Assembly (NCBI GenBank): GCA_013306675.1 | Contig: JABLUY010000215.1 | Coordinates: 1 to 64,000, forward strand | Direction: 5' to 3' | DNA from: Thraustochytrium sp. TN22 | Taxonomy: Eukaryota > Sar > Bigyra > Thraustochytrida > Thraustochytriidae | Length of the DNA stretch: 64,000 nt | In this document: positions 10,569 to 23,283 of the stretch, one piece after another | Position numbering within the stretch: position 1 is the stretch's first letter | Layout: each line of letters starts with the position of its first letter | Notes under the pieces: generated by a model | Databases searched by the model: none | The model's input: only the letters and a program-made list of their open reading frames with translations | Told to the model about the DNA's origin: nothing | Made by a program: the position numbers and the translations under genes

Positions 10569-13500
10569 ATGTGGCCGACCAGGACCGCGCTTGCGGCGCT
10601 GCTCACGACAGCTCTGTCGCTGCTGGTGAGAAGCCGCGGCCAGAGTTGCTATTGCGATGGCGGCTACACCAGCTGCAGCGCGCCGTTTCCGAGTACGACG
10701 ACGAGCCTGAGATGCTCGTGGATGAGCGAGTGGCCGGATATGCAGGGGCTCACGGCCCTGACCTTGCTGTAAGTTTTGTTGCATCGCTGGTCTCGATCAC
10801 CGACGCCCAAGTCTTCGCTGACGTTCCTCGGATGACAGACATTTGGAAAGCCCATTTTACGTCGGGGCTCCGGCCATTGCCCAGGTTCACTCGAGCATCA
10901 CTGACCTGTCCGCGCTGGAGACGCTGTCCCTCGCTTTCTTCTACGATTCCCCCGGGACCAGCATGCAGAAGGACATCTATGCCTCTCTGACAACTCTGAC
11001 TAGCCTGTAGGTCCTCGCCAACTCACGCAAGCGAGCGCGAGCTCAAGCGCGTGCATGCGACGGGATTGCGAGACTGACGCAGATCTGCGATAGGAGCGCC
11101 ACCCGTCTCTTTGACGCCGGCCTTGACTCCTCCATCACCAGACTTACCAGCCTGCGGACCCTCGCACTCCATGCAAGCCGGGTGAACACGGTCGCGTCCC
11201 TGACATCGCTCACCACACTAGGTCTACTGGAGGACCTCACTATTAGCGACGCATATCTCACCGGGGCCCTGCCAGTGGCGTTGACCACGCTGGGATCCAC
11301 GCTTACGGCATTGAACCTCAACTACAACTCGATCACCAGCATTCCGAGCTCGCTGCTGAGCTCCCTGACGAACCTACGCAGGCTGGACCTCGCTGGCAAT
11401 GACCTCTCCTCTCTGACTCTGCCGGCTTCTCTGAGTACGGTGGAGCACGTCGAGCTTTCGCACAATCAACTCACCCTGCTCGGAGGCTCTTACATGCCCT
11501 CCCTGACAAGCCTCCACGTTGAGCATAACCAGTTGAGCGAGCTGCCCGATGGTCTCGCGACGGCCCACGGGCTGCAAACTCTGTAGGTGCCAAACTCGAT
11601 CTTTGGCGGGTGAGTACCCTTACGCCAGACGAGGACTCACAGCGGGCCGCAACGGCGAGACAGGAGGATCAGCAACAACTATCTGCACGGCATGGCAAGC
11701 ATTCTGGCACAGCTTAGCGACAGTCTCGTGCACCTCAGTGTGGATAACATGGCTGACACCAAGCCCAACCTCGACGTGGTCACCAGCTTGACCGCGTTGA
11801 CGTATCTCGATGCCGGCGACGACAAGTTGGATGACCTTCCCCCTGGCTTCTCGGCGCTCTCCAATCTCGAGCACCTGGACCTGGAGGGGAATGAGCTTCT
11901 CTCAGTGGACCTTCTCAGCACGTTGACGCGGCTCAGCGTTGTGTACGTTGGCACTGGCTTGCATCATGATCAACGGTTCCTCTCGCGACAAGATGATCTA
12001 ACGCGACTCACGCCCTCGACATGGCTCACAGCAACCTTGGCCGTCAGTCGTTGACCTCCCTCGAGCCGCTGCTCGCCTCGAGCGACACACTGGTGAGCTT
12101 GTCCATGCTAGGATGCAAGGCATTGACCATCAGCGCTCTGGGCACCCACAGCCAGCTCACTCCGCTCCAACCCCTCTGCGTAGTTCCCCTGTACTGCGAG
12201 CCCCTGCCCTCCCGCTTGCGCGCCCACACGAGTCCGATCGACTGACCGGTCAGCGATTCTATTCTCTCTCTCCTCACGACGCAGCGAAGCATCCGAAATG
12301 GATCTCTACGAGCTCCCAGCCGCCATCATGGAGCATCCCAGCCTCACACAACTGACGGCGAGATACAACAAGCTATCCTCCATATCGGCGCTGCCGTCGA
12401 CGCTCCGACGTCTGTAGGTTGGCCGGGCATCTTCGAGAGAAGCGTGTCACACGAAACCTAACCCGATTCGTTGTCCCAGCGAACTGTACGACAACTACTT
12501 CACGCGGGCGTCCAACGCAGTCCCTGGCTTCTCCAACAGTAGCACCAGTGTTTGGTATCTTGGCTTGCGCAAAAACTTCCCCTGCGGCACGCCTGAGAGT
12601 GCGCCGCCGTCCATGACCTTCTATCACGACGATTACATGCCCAGCTGCCAACATGCAGATCTCTTCCGAGCGCGCTTCTGCCCCAGTAATGCGTGCCCAT
12701 ACTATGAAACCTGGGAAATCGACACAGACCTGGGCGACAACACTTACCTTGCCTCAACCGGTGACCTGGCGGAGGTTCGTGACTCTTCAGTCTTTTATGG
12801 CCAGGCCGTCTTTGCCTACCTGGAGCCCCCTCGCTTCACCCCCCTTCGCAGCGTTGAAGTAACGTCTCCGTACGGAATCTTTGGGCCTTACGACTGCGTC
12901 TCGGCGCGTGCAGTGCTTCTGCAGCCAGTCGCAGAAGCCGTCGTTCCCTACAACAAGCCGGAGCAAGTTGTCACGCTGCGTTCCCATCCCTCCAGGCCGG
13001 ACACGTGCATCATCAGCTGGGACGGCGTCTTCCGGACCGCGGCCGACATCGATGAGGTCACAAGCTTTGTGATTGGCCTCTTCATGGGATCCGAGTTCTT
13101 CCCGGATCGTGGGTACTACTACGGAACCACAGTGCGCTCCCTCCAAGTAAAGTCGGTAACGTCCGATCCCATCCTCACCATCGAAGACATCGTGGCGGGC
13201 TACAACTTCTACGTCGACGCGCCGCCCTCCATCGCGTCAGACAACCGCAACATCTCCTTCTCGCTGCGGCGCCACACCTTTGCGGCCGAAGACTGTGCCT
13301 TCCCACCGTATGTGCAGATGCAGATCGGCGACAGCTGCGAGAAGATTGTCTGGCAAGACGAGGCGATCCCCGGTCTCTACGCGTACAAGATCCCTGCCGG
13401 GGAGTTCACGGAGTGCATAACCAACGAGGCCAAGTGGATCGAGACCAACCGCGTTGAACTCGACGTTGAGGTGAGGGTTGTGACACCCGTTCCGGACGCC

Positions 13501-13731
13501 TGCGGCGCGACGGACACGCCGGCCAACTTTGTCAACGAGACACGCTCTGTCTCCACTTTCACCGTGACTGCAAGCCGCTCCGACTCGACTCTCACGACCA
13601 TTTCTGGACTCGCCGCCGCCGTGGCGGTCCTAGCGGTGATCGTTCTCGCGCTGCTCGGTGGCATCGGCGTCTATGCTCGGCGTATGCGTGCCGACCAAAC
13701 CATTCAGGTCGCCACCGCGGTCCAGCCGTGA
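10569..13731 (+). CDS. LRR transmembrane protein, array copy 2
   Basis: Exons 10569-10768, 10839-11006, 11094-11582, 11664-11942, 12032-12175 (or to 12190), 12285-12413 and 12480-13731; about 886 residues. The architecture is as in copy 1: signal peptide MWPTRTALAALLTTALSL, CYCDGGYTSC, LRRs (LTALNLNYNSIT, VEHVELSHNQLT, LEHLDLEGNELL), Cys cap NFPCGTPE, conserved membrane-proximal module, TM helix with VAVLAVIVLALLGGIGVY, and tail RRMRADQTIQVATAVQP. The intron-5 donor, GTGCGTAG in copies 1, 3 and 4, reads CTGCGTAG here (12176). A GTACTG 15 nt further on would keep the frame and add five residues. Sequence 12211-12917 is indistinguishable from copy 4 across exons and introns, pointing to gene conversion. 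Function is as inferred for copy 1. Confidence 0.88.
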
Positions 13732-15407
13732 GGAGAGAAGGCACGAAGGACTCACTTCCCTCTGTCGTTGCGTGAGTTTGATGCCTATCAAGAAGTTTCA
13801 AGATTCAAGCAAACCCTTGCGTGTGAGATGAGTGCACCTTCCCAGCTCGCAGCTCGCCGCTGCTAGACAAGCACCAGGAGAGCTTGCGGACCGCGGACAG
13901 CGCGACAACGGCCACGCAGTGTTGCGCCGCCCGTCACAAGCGCGCCTCGAGTTGAGGCGAGGCTGTGCCGCGCTTGCGAGCCGGGCGCCGCATGAAAGGG
14001 GCTCTTCTTGAATGGTCACGCGCCTGGCTGCAGCCGCCGTGCAGTGATCGTGCTGTATTGAATCATCTCGCCGTGTCTGCGTTCAACAGGATGCCGCGGC
14101 CGCGACAATCTGCCATGACAAGAGACTCATGAATGTAGGAGGGGAACCACGTACCTGGCTTGCCTGTGCCTTGCCAGTTTGCGGCGCTGCGGCTATGGCC
14201 CAGGACCCGGCGTCTTTCCCGGGCAGCGACTCTGCAGCGCGCCGCTCTGTGAGACCACTGTGACGGCGGAGTCAGCCCAGTCTGTCTGAGAGCGTCTGAC
14301 TGCCAGAGGCTATGCAGCAGAATCCCGCGAAGGTTCCTTCGTCGACAGCAACCCACAGGGCAGGCCTGCCAGAAGGCTACTCTTGCGAAAGCAACGTTTT
14401 TTATTCTTTTCGTCACGGTGCCAGTGGCCGCAATGCCAGCGGCCTGGGCCTTCTTCTCTGTGGTCAGCGGGTGTCGCCTTCAAGTTGCCAGCGGCGGCCA
14501 CGAGTCCACTGACGACCAGGTCACCGTCCTCAGGCTGCCAGTGGGCCGTGGGCTCCCGGCTTCCGCCGACCGTGACGGCCGCTCGGCCCGCGTCGCTGGC
14601 GACTGGCCGTCCGGCGGCTGACTGCCACTGCAATGCGGCTGGCCGTCCGGCGGCTGACTGCGGCCCCTGCCTGCACTGCAGTGCAGTGGCCATGGAAGCC
14701 ACTGCCAACGCCCGCCTACTCAGGCTTGCTTGCACTGGCAGGCGAGGCCGAGGAATGCTCTGGCAGGGCGCGCGCGCAACGCGCCGCCAGCGACTGCCAG
14801 TGGCGCACGAGCCAGCTGCGGCGCTACGCTTTTGCGAATCTGAGTCTTGACACGTGACACGGTCGAACCTGCCAGTCCGCAATCTGTGCCGTCAGTGAGA
14901 GGACTACGGGGGCTAACTTACAAGTAGGCTAGCTAGGCCTAGGCTAGTACGTACTAACTGTAAGTGGTGACTACCCCCGCGGCCGGGCGCGGGCCACCTA
15001 CAGCGCCTTGTGGCGCGCGCCAGCGGCACGGATGCACGCATTGCTCGGGCCACCACCATGCATGACCACTGCTGCAAGCATGCCCCGCAGGCTGGGCGCC
15101 GCGTGCTGCTCCGTCACGGTAGCTGACAGGCTGTACTTACTACCATAACCTCTCCGGGCGGGGGCAACTTGAAGTTGAAGACCGCGTCACGCGCGGCGCC
15201 GCGGAGACAAGCAGGCAAGCATCGACTCGGACGGTAGAGAGTGCCAGCCACTGGCGGTGCCGGGCAAGGCTAGGCCTGCCAGTGGCAAGCAGACCGCAAT
15301 CGGAGCCGCGGGCGACATCTCGCGCTTGGTTTGGCACGGCGAGCCGAGCTGCGTAGGGTGCATTCCTGCCGCGTGGTCAGCGCAGCGTTGCTGGCGACGC
15401 TGGGCCT
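13732..15407. other. Spacer between LRR-TM copies 2 and 3
   Basis: No gene is seen. The first 700 bp closely resemble 18576-19250 after copy 3, including the run CGCGAAGGTTCCTTCGTCGA near 14327. The middle contains TGCACTGCAGTGCAGTGG-type words (14670-14690) and a single GCGCTACGCTTTTGCG word (14820). The last ~110 bp before the ATG match the other copies. Long apparent reading frames on the minus strand are GC-driven and are shared between spacers only because the DNA is duplicated. Confidence 0.7.
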
Positions 15408-18400
15408 ATGTGGCCGACCAGGACCGCGCTTGCGGCGCTGCTCACGACAGCGCTGTCGCTGCTGGTGAGAAGCCGCGGCCAGAGTTGCTATTGCGATGGC
15501 TCGATCAGGTGCAGCGCGCCATTTCCGAGTACGACGACGAGCCTGAGTTGCACGTGGATGAAAGAGTGGCCGGACGTGCAGGGGCTCACGGCCCTGAACT
15601 CGCTGTAGGTTTGGTTTCATCGCTGGTCTCGATCACCGACGCCCAAGTGTTCGCTGACGTTCCTCGGACGACAGACACTTGGACAGCCCATCTTACGTCG
15701 GGGCTCCGGTCATTGCCCAGGTTCACTCGAGCATCACTGATCTGTCCGCGCTGGAAACGCTGTCCCTCGACTTCTTCGGCGGTTTTCCCGGGACCAGCAT
15801 GCAGAAGGACATCTACACCACACTGACGACTCTGACTAGCCTGTAGGTCCTTGCCAACTCACGCGAGCGAGCGCGAGCTCAAGCGCGGGCATGCGACGGG
15901 ATTGCGAGACTGACGCAGATCTGCGATAGGAGCGCCACCCGTCTCTTTGACGCCGGCCTTGACTCCTCCGTCACCAGACTTACCAGCCTGCGGACCCTCG
16001 CACTCGATAAAAGCATTGCGAACACGACCGAGTCCCTGATGTCGCTCGCCACACTGAATTCTCTGGAGGACCTCACTCTAAGCGGAGCAGGTCTCACTGG
16101 GGCCCTGTCGGTGGCGCTGACCACGCTGGGATCCACGCTTACGGCATTGAACCTCAACGACAACTCGATCACCAGCATTCCGAGCTCGCTGCTGGGCTCC
16201 CTGACGAACCTACGGAGCCTGGAACTAGCCGACAATGACCTTTCCTCTCTACGTCTGCCGGATTCTCTGAGCGTGGTGGAGCACCTCAACCTTCGGGACA
16301 GCCGACTCACACTGCTCGAAGGATACTACGTGCCCTCGCTGACAAGCCTCCACGTTGAGCGAAACCAGCTGAGCGAGCTGCCCGATGGTCTCGCGACGGC
16401 CCACGGGCTGCACACTCTGTAGGTGCCAACCTCAACCATTGGCGGGTGAGTACCCTTGCGCCAGACGAGGACTAACAGCGGGCCATAACGGCGAGACAGG
16501 ACGATCAGCAACAACTATCTGAACGGCATGGCAAGCGTTCTGGCGCAGCTTAGCGACAGTCTCATGTACCTCAGTGTGGATCACATGGCTGACACCAAGC
16601 CTAACCTCGACATGGTCACCAGCTTGACCGCGTTGACGTATCTCAATGTCGCTCTCGACAAGATGGATGACCTTCCCCGTGGCTTCTCGGCGCTCTCCAA
16701 CCTCGAGCGCCTGGACTTGTACGCGAATGAGCTTCTCTCAGTGGACCTTCTCAGCACGTTGACGCGGCTCAGCGTTGTGTACGTTGGCATTGGCTGCAGC
16801 ACGGAAAACGGTTCTTCTTGCGACAAGATGATCTAACGCGACTCACGCCCTCGACATGGCTCACAGCCACCTTGGCGGTCAGTCGTTGACCTCCCTCGAG
16901 CCACTGCTCGCCTCGAGCGACACACTAGAGCGCTTGCTCATGGGAGGATGCAAGGCATTGACCACCAGCGCTCTGGGCACCCTCAGCCACCTCACTCGGC
17001 TCCAATCTCTGTGCGTAGTTCAACTGTACTGCGAGCCCTTGCCCGCCCGCTTGCGCGCCCACGCGAGTCCGATCGACTGACCGGTCTGCGGTTCAATTCT
17101 CTCTCTCCTCATGGCGCAGCGAAGCATCCAATATGGATCTCTACGAGCTTCCAGCCGCCATCATGGAGCATCCCAGCATCACGATCCTGGACGCGACGTA
17201 CAACAAGCTATCCTCCATCTCGGCGCTGCCGTCGACGCTCGAAGAGCTGTACGTTGGCCGGGCATCTTCGAAAGAAGCGCGTCACACGGAAACTGACCCG
17301 ATTTGTCGTCCCAGCAAACTGCGCAATAACTACTTCACGCGGGCGTCCAACGCAGTCCCTGACTTCTCCAACAGCAGCACCAGTGTTTGGTATCTTGACT
17401 TGCAAGACAACTTCCTCTGCGGCACGCCTGAGAGTGCGCCGCAAACCATGAGCTTCTATCACGACGATTATCTCACGAGCTGCCAACCTGCAGATCTCTT
17501 CCGTGCGCGCTTCTGCGGCAATACTGCGTGCCCATACTATGGACCCTGGGAAATCGACAAAGACCTGGGCGGCCTCACTCACTCTATCTCAACCGTCTAC
17601 CTGGAGGAGGTTCGTGACTCTTCACTTTTTGATGGTCAGGCCGTCGTCGCCTACCTGGAGCCCCCTCGCTTCACCTCCCTCAGCAGCGTTGAAGTCACGG
17701 AGGCAGAAGAAACCTTTGGGCCAGGCGACTGCGCGTCGGCGCGTGCAGTGCTTCTGCAGCCAGTCGCAGAAGCCGTCGTTCCCTACAACAAGCCGGAGCA
17801 AGTTGTCACGCTGCGTTCCCATCCCTCCAGGCCGGACACGTGCATCATCAGCTGGGACGGCGTCTTCCGGACCGCGGCCGACATCGATGAGGTCACAAGC
17901 TTTGTGATTGGCCTCCTCATGGGAACCGACTTCTTCCCGGAACCTGCGAACTACTACGGAACCTACGGAACCACATATCGCGCGCTCCAGGTAAGGTCGG
18001 TAACCTCCGATCCCATCCTTACCATCGAAGACATCGTGGCGGGCTACAACTTCTACGTCGACGCGCCGCCCTCCATCGCGTCAGACAACCGCAACATCTC
18101 CTTCTCGCTGCGGCGCCACACCTTTGCGGCCGAAGACTGTGCCTTCCCACCGTATGTGCAGATGCAGATCGGCGACAGCTGCGAGAAGATTGTCTGGCAA
18201 GACGAGGCGATCCCCGGTCTCTACGCGTACAAGATCCCTGCCAGGGAGTTCACGGAGTGCGTAACTAACGAGGCCAAGTGGATCGAGGCCAACCGCGTTG
18301 AACTCGACGTTGCGGTGAGTGTTGTGACACCAATTCCGGACGCCTGCGGCGCGACGGACACGCCGGCCAACTTTGTCAACGAGACACGCTCTGTCTCCAC

Positions 18401-18575
18401 CTTCACCGTGACTGCAAGCCGCTCCGACTCGACTCTCGCGACCATTTCTGGACTCGCCGCCGCCGTGGCGGTCCTAGCGGTGATCGTTCTCGCGCTGCTC
18501 GGAGGCATCGGCGTCTATGCTCGGCGTATGCGCGCCAACCAAAACGTTCAGGTCGCCACTGCGATCCAGCCGTGA
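15408..18575 (+). CDS. LRR transmembrane protein, array copy 3
   Basis: Exons 15408-15604, 15675-15842, 15930-16418, 16500-16778, 16867-17010, 17120-17248 and 17315-18575; 888 residues, phase-2 introns throughout, all donors and acceptors canonical. Signal peptide MWPTRTALAALLTTALSL, CYCDGSIRC, LRRs such as LRSLELADNDLSSL and LERLDLYANELLSV, Cys cap DNFLCGTPE, membrane-proximal module, TM helix and tail RRMRANQNVQVATAIQP. It has the longest variable loop of the family (FFPEPANYYGTYGTTYRAL, about 17934-17988) at a site where the four copies differ in length. The segment from 17750 to 18530 is nearly identical to copy 2, while exons 5 to early 7 differ, a mosaic pattern. It is probably a surface recognition or adhesion protein; no ligand can be inferred. 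Confidence 0.9.
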
Positions 18576-20132
18576 GGAGAGAAGGCACGAAAGAGCCACG
18601 AGTTGCGTTGAGGCAGATGCGCATCAAGAAGTTTCAAGATTCGTATTCCAAGCAAAACCTTGCGTGTGAGGTGAGTGCATCTTCCCAGCTCGCAGCTCGC
18701 CGCTGCTAGACAAGCACAGGAGAGCTTGCGGACCGCGGACAGCGGGACAACGGCCACGCAGTGTTGCGCCGCCCGTCACAAGCGCGCCTCAAGTTGAGGC
18801 GAGGCTGGGCCGCGCTTGCGAGCCGGGCGCCGCATGAAAGGGGCTCTTCTTGAATGGTCACGCGCCTGGCTGCAGCCGCCGTGCAGTGATCGTGCTGTAT
18901 TGACTCATCATCGCGCCGTGTCTGCGTTCGTCAGGATGCCGCGGCCGCGACAACCTGCCACGACAAAAGACTCATGAATGTAGGGGAACCACGTACCTGG
19001 CTTGCCTGTGCCTTGCCAGTTTGCGGCGCTGCGCGGCTATGGCCCAGGACCCGGCGTCTTTCCCGGGCAGCGACTCTGCGGCGCGCCGCTCTGTGAGACC
19101 ACTGTGACGGCGGAGTCAGCCCAGTCTGTCTGAGAGCGTCTGAGAGGCTATGCAGCAGAATCCCGCGAAGTTTCCTTCGTCGAAAGCAACCCACAGGGCA
19201 GGCCTGCCAGTAGGCTACTCTTGCGAAAGCAACTTTGATTTTTTTCAAACCAGTGGCCGCAGTGCCAGCGGCCGGGGCCTACTCTGTGGTCAAAGAGCGG
19301 CGGGCACGGGTCCACTGACGACCGGCCGGGGTCGCCGCCCTGCCAGTGGGCCGCGGGCTCCAGGCTCCTTGGGGGCGCTTGGCGCGCGTCGCTAGCGGCT
19401 GGCGGTCCGGCGGCTGACTGCGCCCCCTGGTAGCCACAGCACTGCGCCGCCCCGGCCACTGCACGTGCACCGTTGCGCGGCAATGCACCGCCACCGTGGC
19501 TAGCCACTGACGAGCCAGCTACGAGTGACGAGTCACGGCGGCCGCCGCTAACTACGCTTTTGGCAATGCAGTACTGCGGCCACTGGCAGTGCAGTACCAC
19601 TGCACGGCCGGGCGACTCTTGACTCTGTGAAGTGTGACTACGACTTTCGAAGACCCGGGCGGGCCGGCCACGGCCAGTGCGGGCACTGCACTGCACTGCA
19701 CTGCCAGCGCTGCAGTGCCCAACTGGCGGCGCGGACTCGGACCCGTCACCCCGCCCGGCGGCGGCGGTGCCGCCGTGGTACCCCCCACCTACGGCGCCGT
19801 CGGGCGGCCCGTCGCGCGCCAGCCGCACGGATGATGCACGGGCCACCACCGTGACCACTGCCCAGCCTGTGCCGCGGCCAGTGCAAGCAAGTGACTGGCT
19901 GTACTTCCTGCCCGGGCCATTACCTCCTCTCCGGGCGGGGGCAACTTGAAGTTGGAGGCCGCGTCACGCGCGGCGCCGCGGAGACATGCAGAGCCAGGCA
20001 AGGCAGGCCTGGCAAGCAGACCGCAATCGGAGCCGCGGGCGACATCTCGCGCTTGGTTTGGCACCGCGAGCTGAGCTGCGTTGAGTGGCACTCCTGCGTG
20101 GTCGGCGCAGCGTTGCTGGCGACGCTGGGCCT
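18576..20132. other. Spacer between LRR-TM copies 3 and 4
   Basis: No gene is seen. It is homologous to 13732-15407, with short indels. It includes an uninterrupted GCACTGCACTGCACTGCACT run (19682-19703) and, before the next ATG, the conserved block ending GCGACGCTGGGCCTATGTGG. Confidence 0.7.
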
Positions 20133-23100
20133 ATGTGGTCGACCAGGGCCGCGCTTGCGGCGCTGCTCACGACAGCGCTGTCGCTGCTGGTGAGAAGCCG
20201 CGGCCAGGCGTGCACGTGCGATGTCTACACCCGCTGCAGCGCGCCGTTTCCAAGTACGACGACGAGCCTGAGTTGCTCGGACATGAGCGAGTGGCCGGAC
20301 GTGCAAGGTCTCACGGCCCTGACCTCGTTGTAAGTTTGGTTGCATCGCTGGTCTCGATTACCGACGTCCAAGTCTGAGCTGACGTTCCTTGGATGACAGA
20401 GACTTCTACAGGGCTACGATTCCCCAGGTGCACTCGAGCATCACTGACCTGTCCGCGCTGGAGACGCTGTCCCTATACTTCGTCCACGGCTTCTTCGGGA
20501 GCAGCATGCAGAAGGACATCTACACCTCACTGACGACTCTGACTAGCCTGTAGGTCCTCGCCAACTCACGCGAGCGAGCGCGAGCTCAAGCGCGGGCATG
20601 CGACGGGATTGCGAGACTGACGCAGATCTGCGATAGGAGCGCCACCCGTCTCTTTGACGCCGGGCTTGACTCCTCCATCACCAGACTTACCAGCCTGCGG
20701 ACCCTCGTGCTTGATTCAAGCATTGCGAACACGGCCGAGTCCCTGACGTCGCTCGCCCAACTAAATCTTCTGGAGGACCTCACCATTACCTACGCAGGTC
20801 TCACTGGGGCCCTGCCAGTGGCGCTGACCACGCTGGGATCCACGCTCACGGCAATGAACCTCAACTACAACTCGATCACCAGCATTCCGAACTCGCTGCT
20901 GAGCTCCCTGATGAAGCTACGCAGGCTGGAACTCTTCGACAATGACCTATCCTCTCTGACTCTGCCGTCTTCCCTGAGTACGGTGGAGCACGTCGAGCTT
21001 TCGCACAATCAACTCACCCTGCTCGGAGGCTCTTACATGCCCTCCCTGACAAGCCTCCTGCTTTGGGGAAACCAGCTGAGCGAGCTGCCCGATGGTGTCG
21101 CAACGGCCCGCGGGCTGCACACTTTGTAGGTTCCAAACTCGATCTTTGGCGGGTGAGTACCCTTACGCCAGACGAGGACTCACAGCGGGCGACAACGGCG
21201 AGACAGGTTGATCAGCCAGAACTATCTGAACGGCATGGCAGGCGTTCTGGCACAGCTTAGCGACAGTCTCGTGTACCTCAGTGTGGATAACATGGCTGAC
21301 ACCAAGCCCAACCTCGACGTGGTCACCAGCTTGACCGCGTTGACGTTTCTCGATGCCGGCGACGACAAGTTGGATGACCTTCCCCGTGGCTTCTCGGCGC
21401 TCTCCAACCTCGAGCACCTGGACCTGGAGGGGAATGAGCTTCTCTCAGTGGACCTTCTCAGCGCGTTGACGCGGCTCAGCGTTGTGTACGTTGGCACTGG
21501 CTTGCATCATGATCAACGGTTCCTCTCGCGACAAGATGATCTAACGCGACTCACGCCCTCGACATGGCTCACAGCAACCTTGGCCGTCAGTCGTTGACCT
21601 CCCTCGAGCCGCTGCTCGCCTCGAGCGACACACTGGTGAGCTTGTCCATGCTAGGATGCAAGGCATTGACCATCAGCGCTCTGGGCACCCTCAGTCACCT
21701 CACTCAGCTCCAACACCTGTGCGTAGTTCAACTGTACTGCGAGCCCCTGCCCGCCCGCTTGCGCGCCCACACGAGTCCGATCGACTGACCGGTCAGCGAT
21801 TCTATTCTCTCTCTCCTCACGACGCAGCGAAGCATCCGAAATGGATCTCTACGAGCTCCCAGCCGCCATCATGGAGCATCCCAGCCTCACACAACTGACG
21901 GCGAGATACAACAAGCTATCCTCCATATCGGCGCTGCCGTCGACGCTCCGACGTCTGTAGGTTGGCCGGGCATCTTCGAGAGAAGCGTGTCACACGAAAC
22001 CTAACCCGATTCGTTGTCCCAGCGAACTGTACGACAACTACTTCACGCGGGCGTCCAACGCAGTCCCTGGCTTCTCCAACAGTAGCACCAGTGTTTGGTA
22101 TCTTGGCTTGCGCAAAAACTTCCCCTGCGGCACGCCTGAGAGTGCGCCGCCGTCCATGACCTTCTATCACGACGATTACATGCCCAGCTGCCAACATGCA
22201 GATCTCTTCCGAGCGCGCTTCTGCCCCAGTAATGCGTGCCCATACTATGAAACCTGGGAAATCGACACAGACCTGGGCGACAACACTTACCTTGCCTCAA
22301 CCGGTGACCTGGCGGAGGTTCGTGACTCTTCAGTCTTTTATGGCCAGGCCGTCTTTGCCTACCTGGAGCCCCCTCGCTTCACCCCCCTTCGCAGCGTTGA
22401 AGTAACGTCTCCGTACGGAATCTTTGGGCCTTACGACTGCGTCTCGGCGCGTGCAGTGCTCCTGCAGCCAGTCGCAGAAGCCGTCGTTCCCTACAACAAG
22501 CCGGAGCAAGCTGTCACGCTGCGTTCCCATCCCTCCAGGCCGGACACGTGCATCATCAGCTGGGACGGCGTCTTCCGGACCGCGGCCGACATCGATGGTG
22601 TCACAAACTTTGTGATTGGCCTCTTCATGGGAGTCGAGTTCTTCCCGGATTCTGCGGACTACTACGGAACCCCACTTCGCTACCTCCAGGCAAGGTCGGT
22701 AACCTCCGATCCCATCCTCACCATTGAAGACATTGTGGCGGGCTACAACTTCTACGTCGACGCGCCGCCCTCCATCGCGTCAGACAACCGCAACATCTCC
22801 TTCTCGCTGCGGCGCCACTCCTTTGCGGCCGAAGACTGTGCCTTCCCACCGTATGTGCAGATGCAGATCGGCGACAGCTGCGAGAAGATTGTCTGGCAAG
22901 ACGAGGCGACCCCCGGTCTCTACGCATACAAGATTCCCCCCGGGGAGTTCGACGCGGCCGTCACGGAGTGCGTAACCAACGAGGCCAAGTGGGTCGAGAC
23001 CAACCGCGTTGAACTCGACGTTGAGGTGAGTGTTGTGACACCTGTTCCGGACGCCTGCGGCGCGACGGACACGCCGGCCAACTTTGTCAACGAGACACGC

Positions 23101-23283
23101 TCTGTCTCCACCTTCACCGTGACTGCAAGTCGCTTTGACCCTCTCGCGACCATTTCTGGACTTGCTGCCGCCGTGGCGGTCCTAGCGGTGATCGTTCTCG
23201 CGCTGCTCGGAGGCATCGGCGTCTATGCTCGGCGTGTGCGTGCCAACCAAACCGTCCAGGTCGCCACTGCAATCCAGCCGTGA
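20133..23283 (+). CDS. LRR transmembrane protein, array copy 4
   Basis: Exons 20133-20329, 20400-20549, 20637-21125, 21207-21485, 21575-21718, 21828-21956 and 22023-23283; 882 residues. Signal peptide MWSTRAALAALLTTALSL, CTCDVYTRC, LRRs (LTAMNLNYNSIT, LRRLELFDNDLSSL, LEHLDLEGNELLSV), Cys cap NFPCGTPE, membrane-proximal module, TM helix and tail RRVRANQTVQVATAIQP. Exon 2 is 18-24 nt shorter than in the other copies. From exon 4 into exon 7 it tracks copy 2 rather than its neighbour copy 3. Its variable loop reads FFPDSADYYGTPLRYL. All splice sites are canonical. It is the last direct copy and converges on the inverted member at 24273-26908. Confidence 0.9.

Larger units (their letters stand above)
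5256..23283 (+). repeat. Four-copy tandem segmental duplication of an LRR-TM gene with its spacer
   Basis: Four direct repeats of about 4.7-5.3 kb, each consisting of a seven-exon gene (starts 5256, 10569, 15408, 20133) plus downstream and upstream spacer. Spacer homology is visible after each stop (a block reading AAGAAGTTTCAAGATTC or close variants at about 9088, 13790, 18626 and 23336) and before each ATG. Spacers 2 and 3 (13790-14420 and 18620-19250) are the most alike, so copies 2 and 3 or their flanks were duplicated or homogenised most recently. Spacer 1 is most diverged and carries extra sequence. Confidence 0.9.

Noticed and set aside
14063-19248. Similar minus-strand open frames in the spacers after LRR-TM copies 2 and 3
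   Set aside because: Their similarity comes from DNA duplication. They differ by frame-changing indels and have no counterpart at spacer 1.
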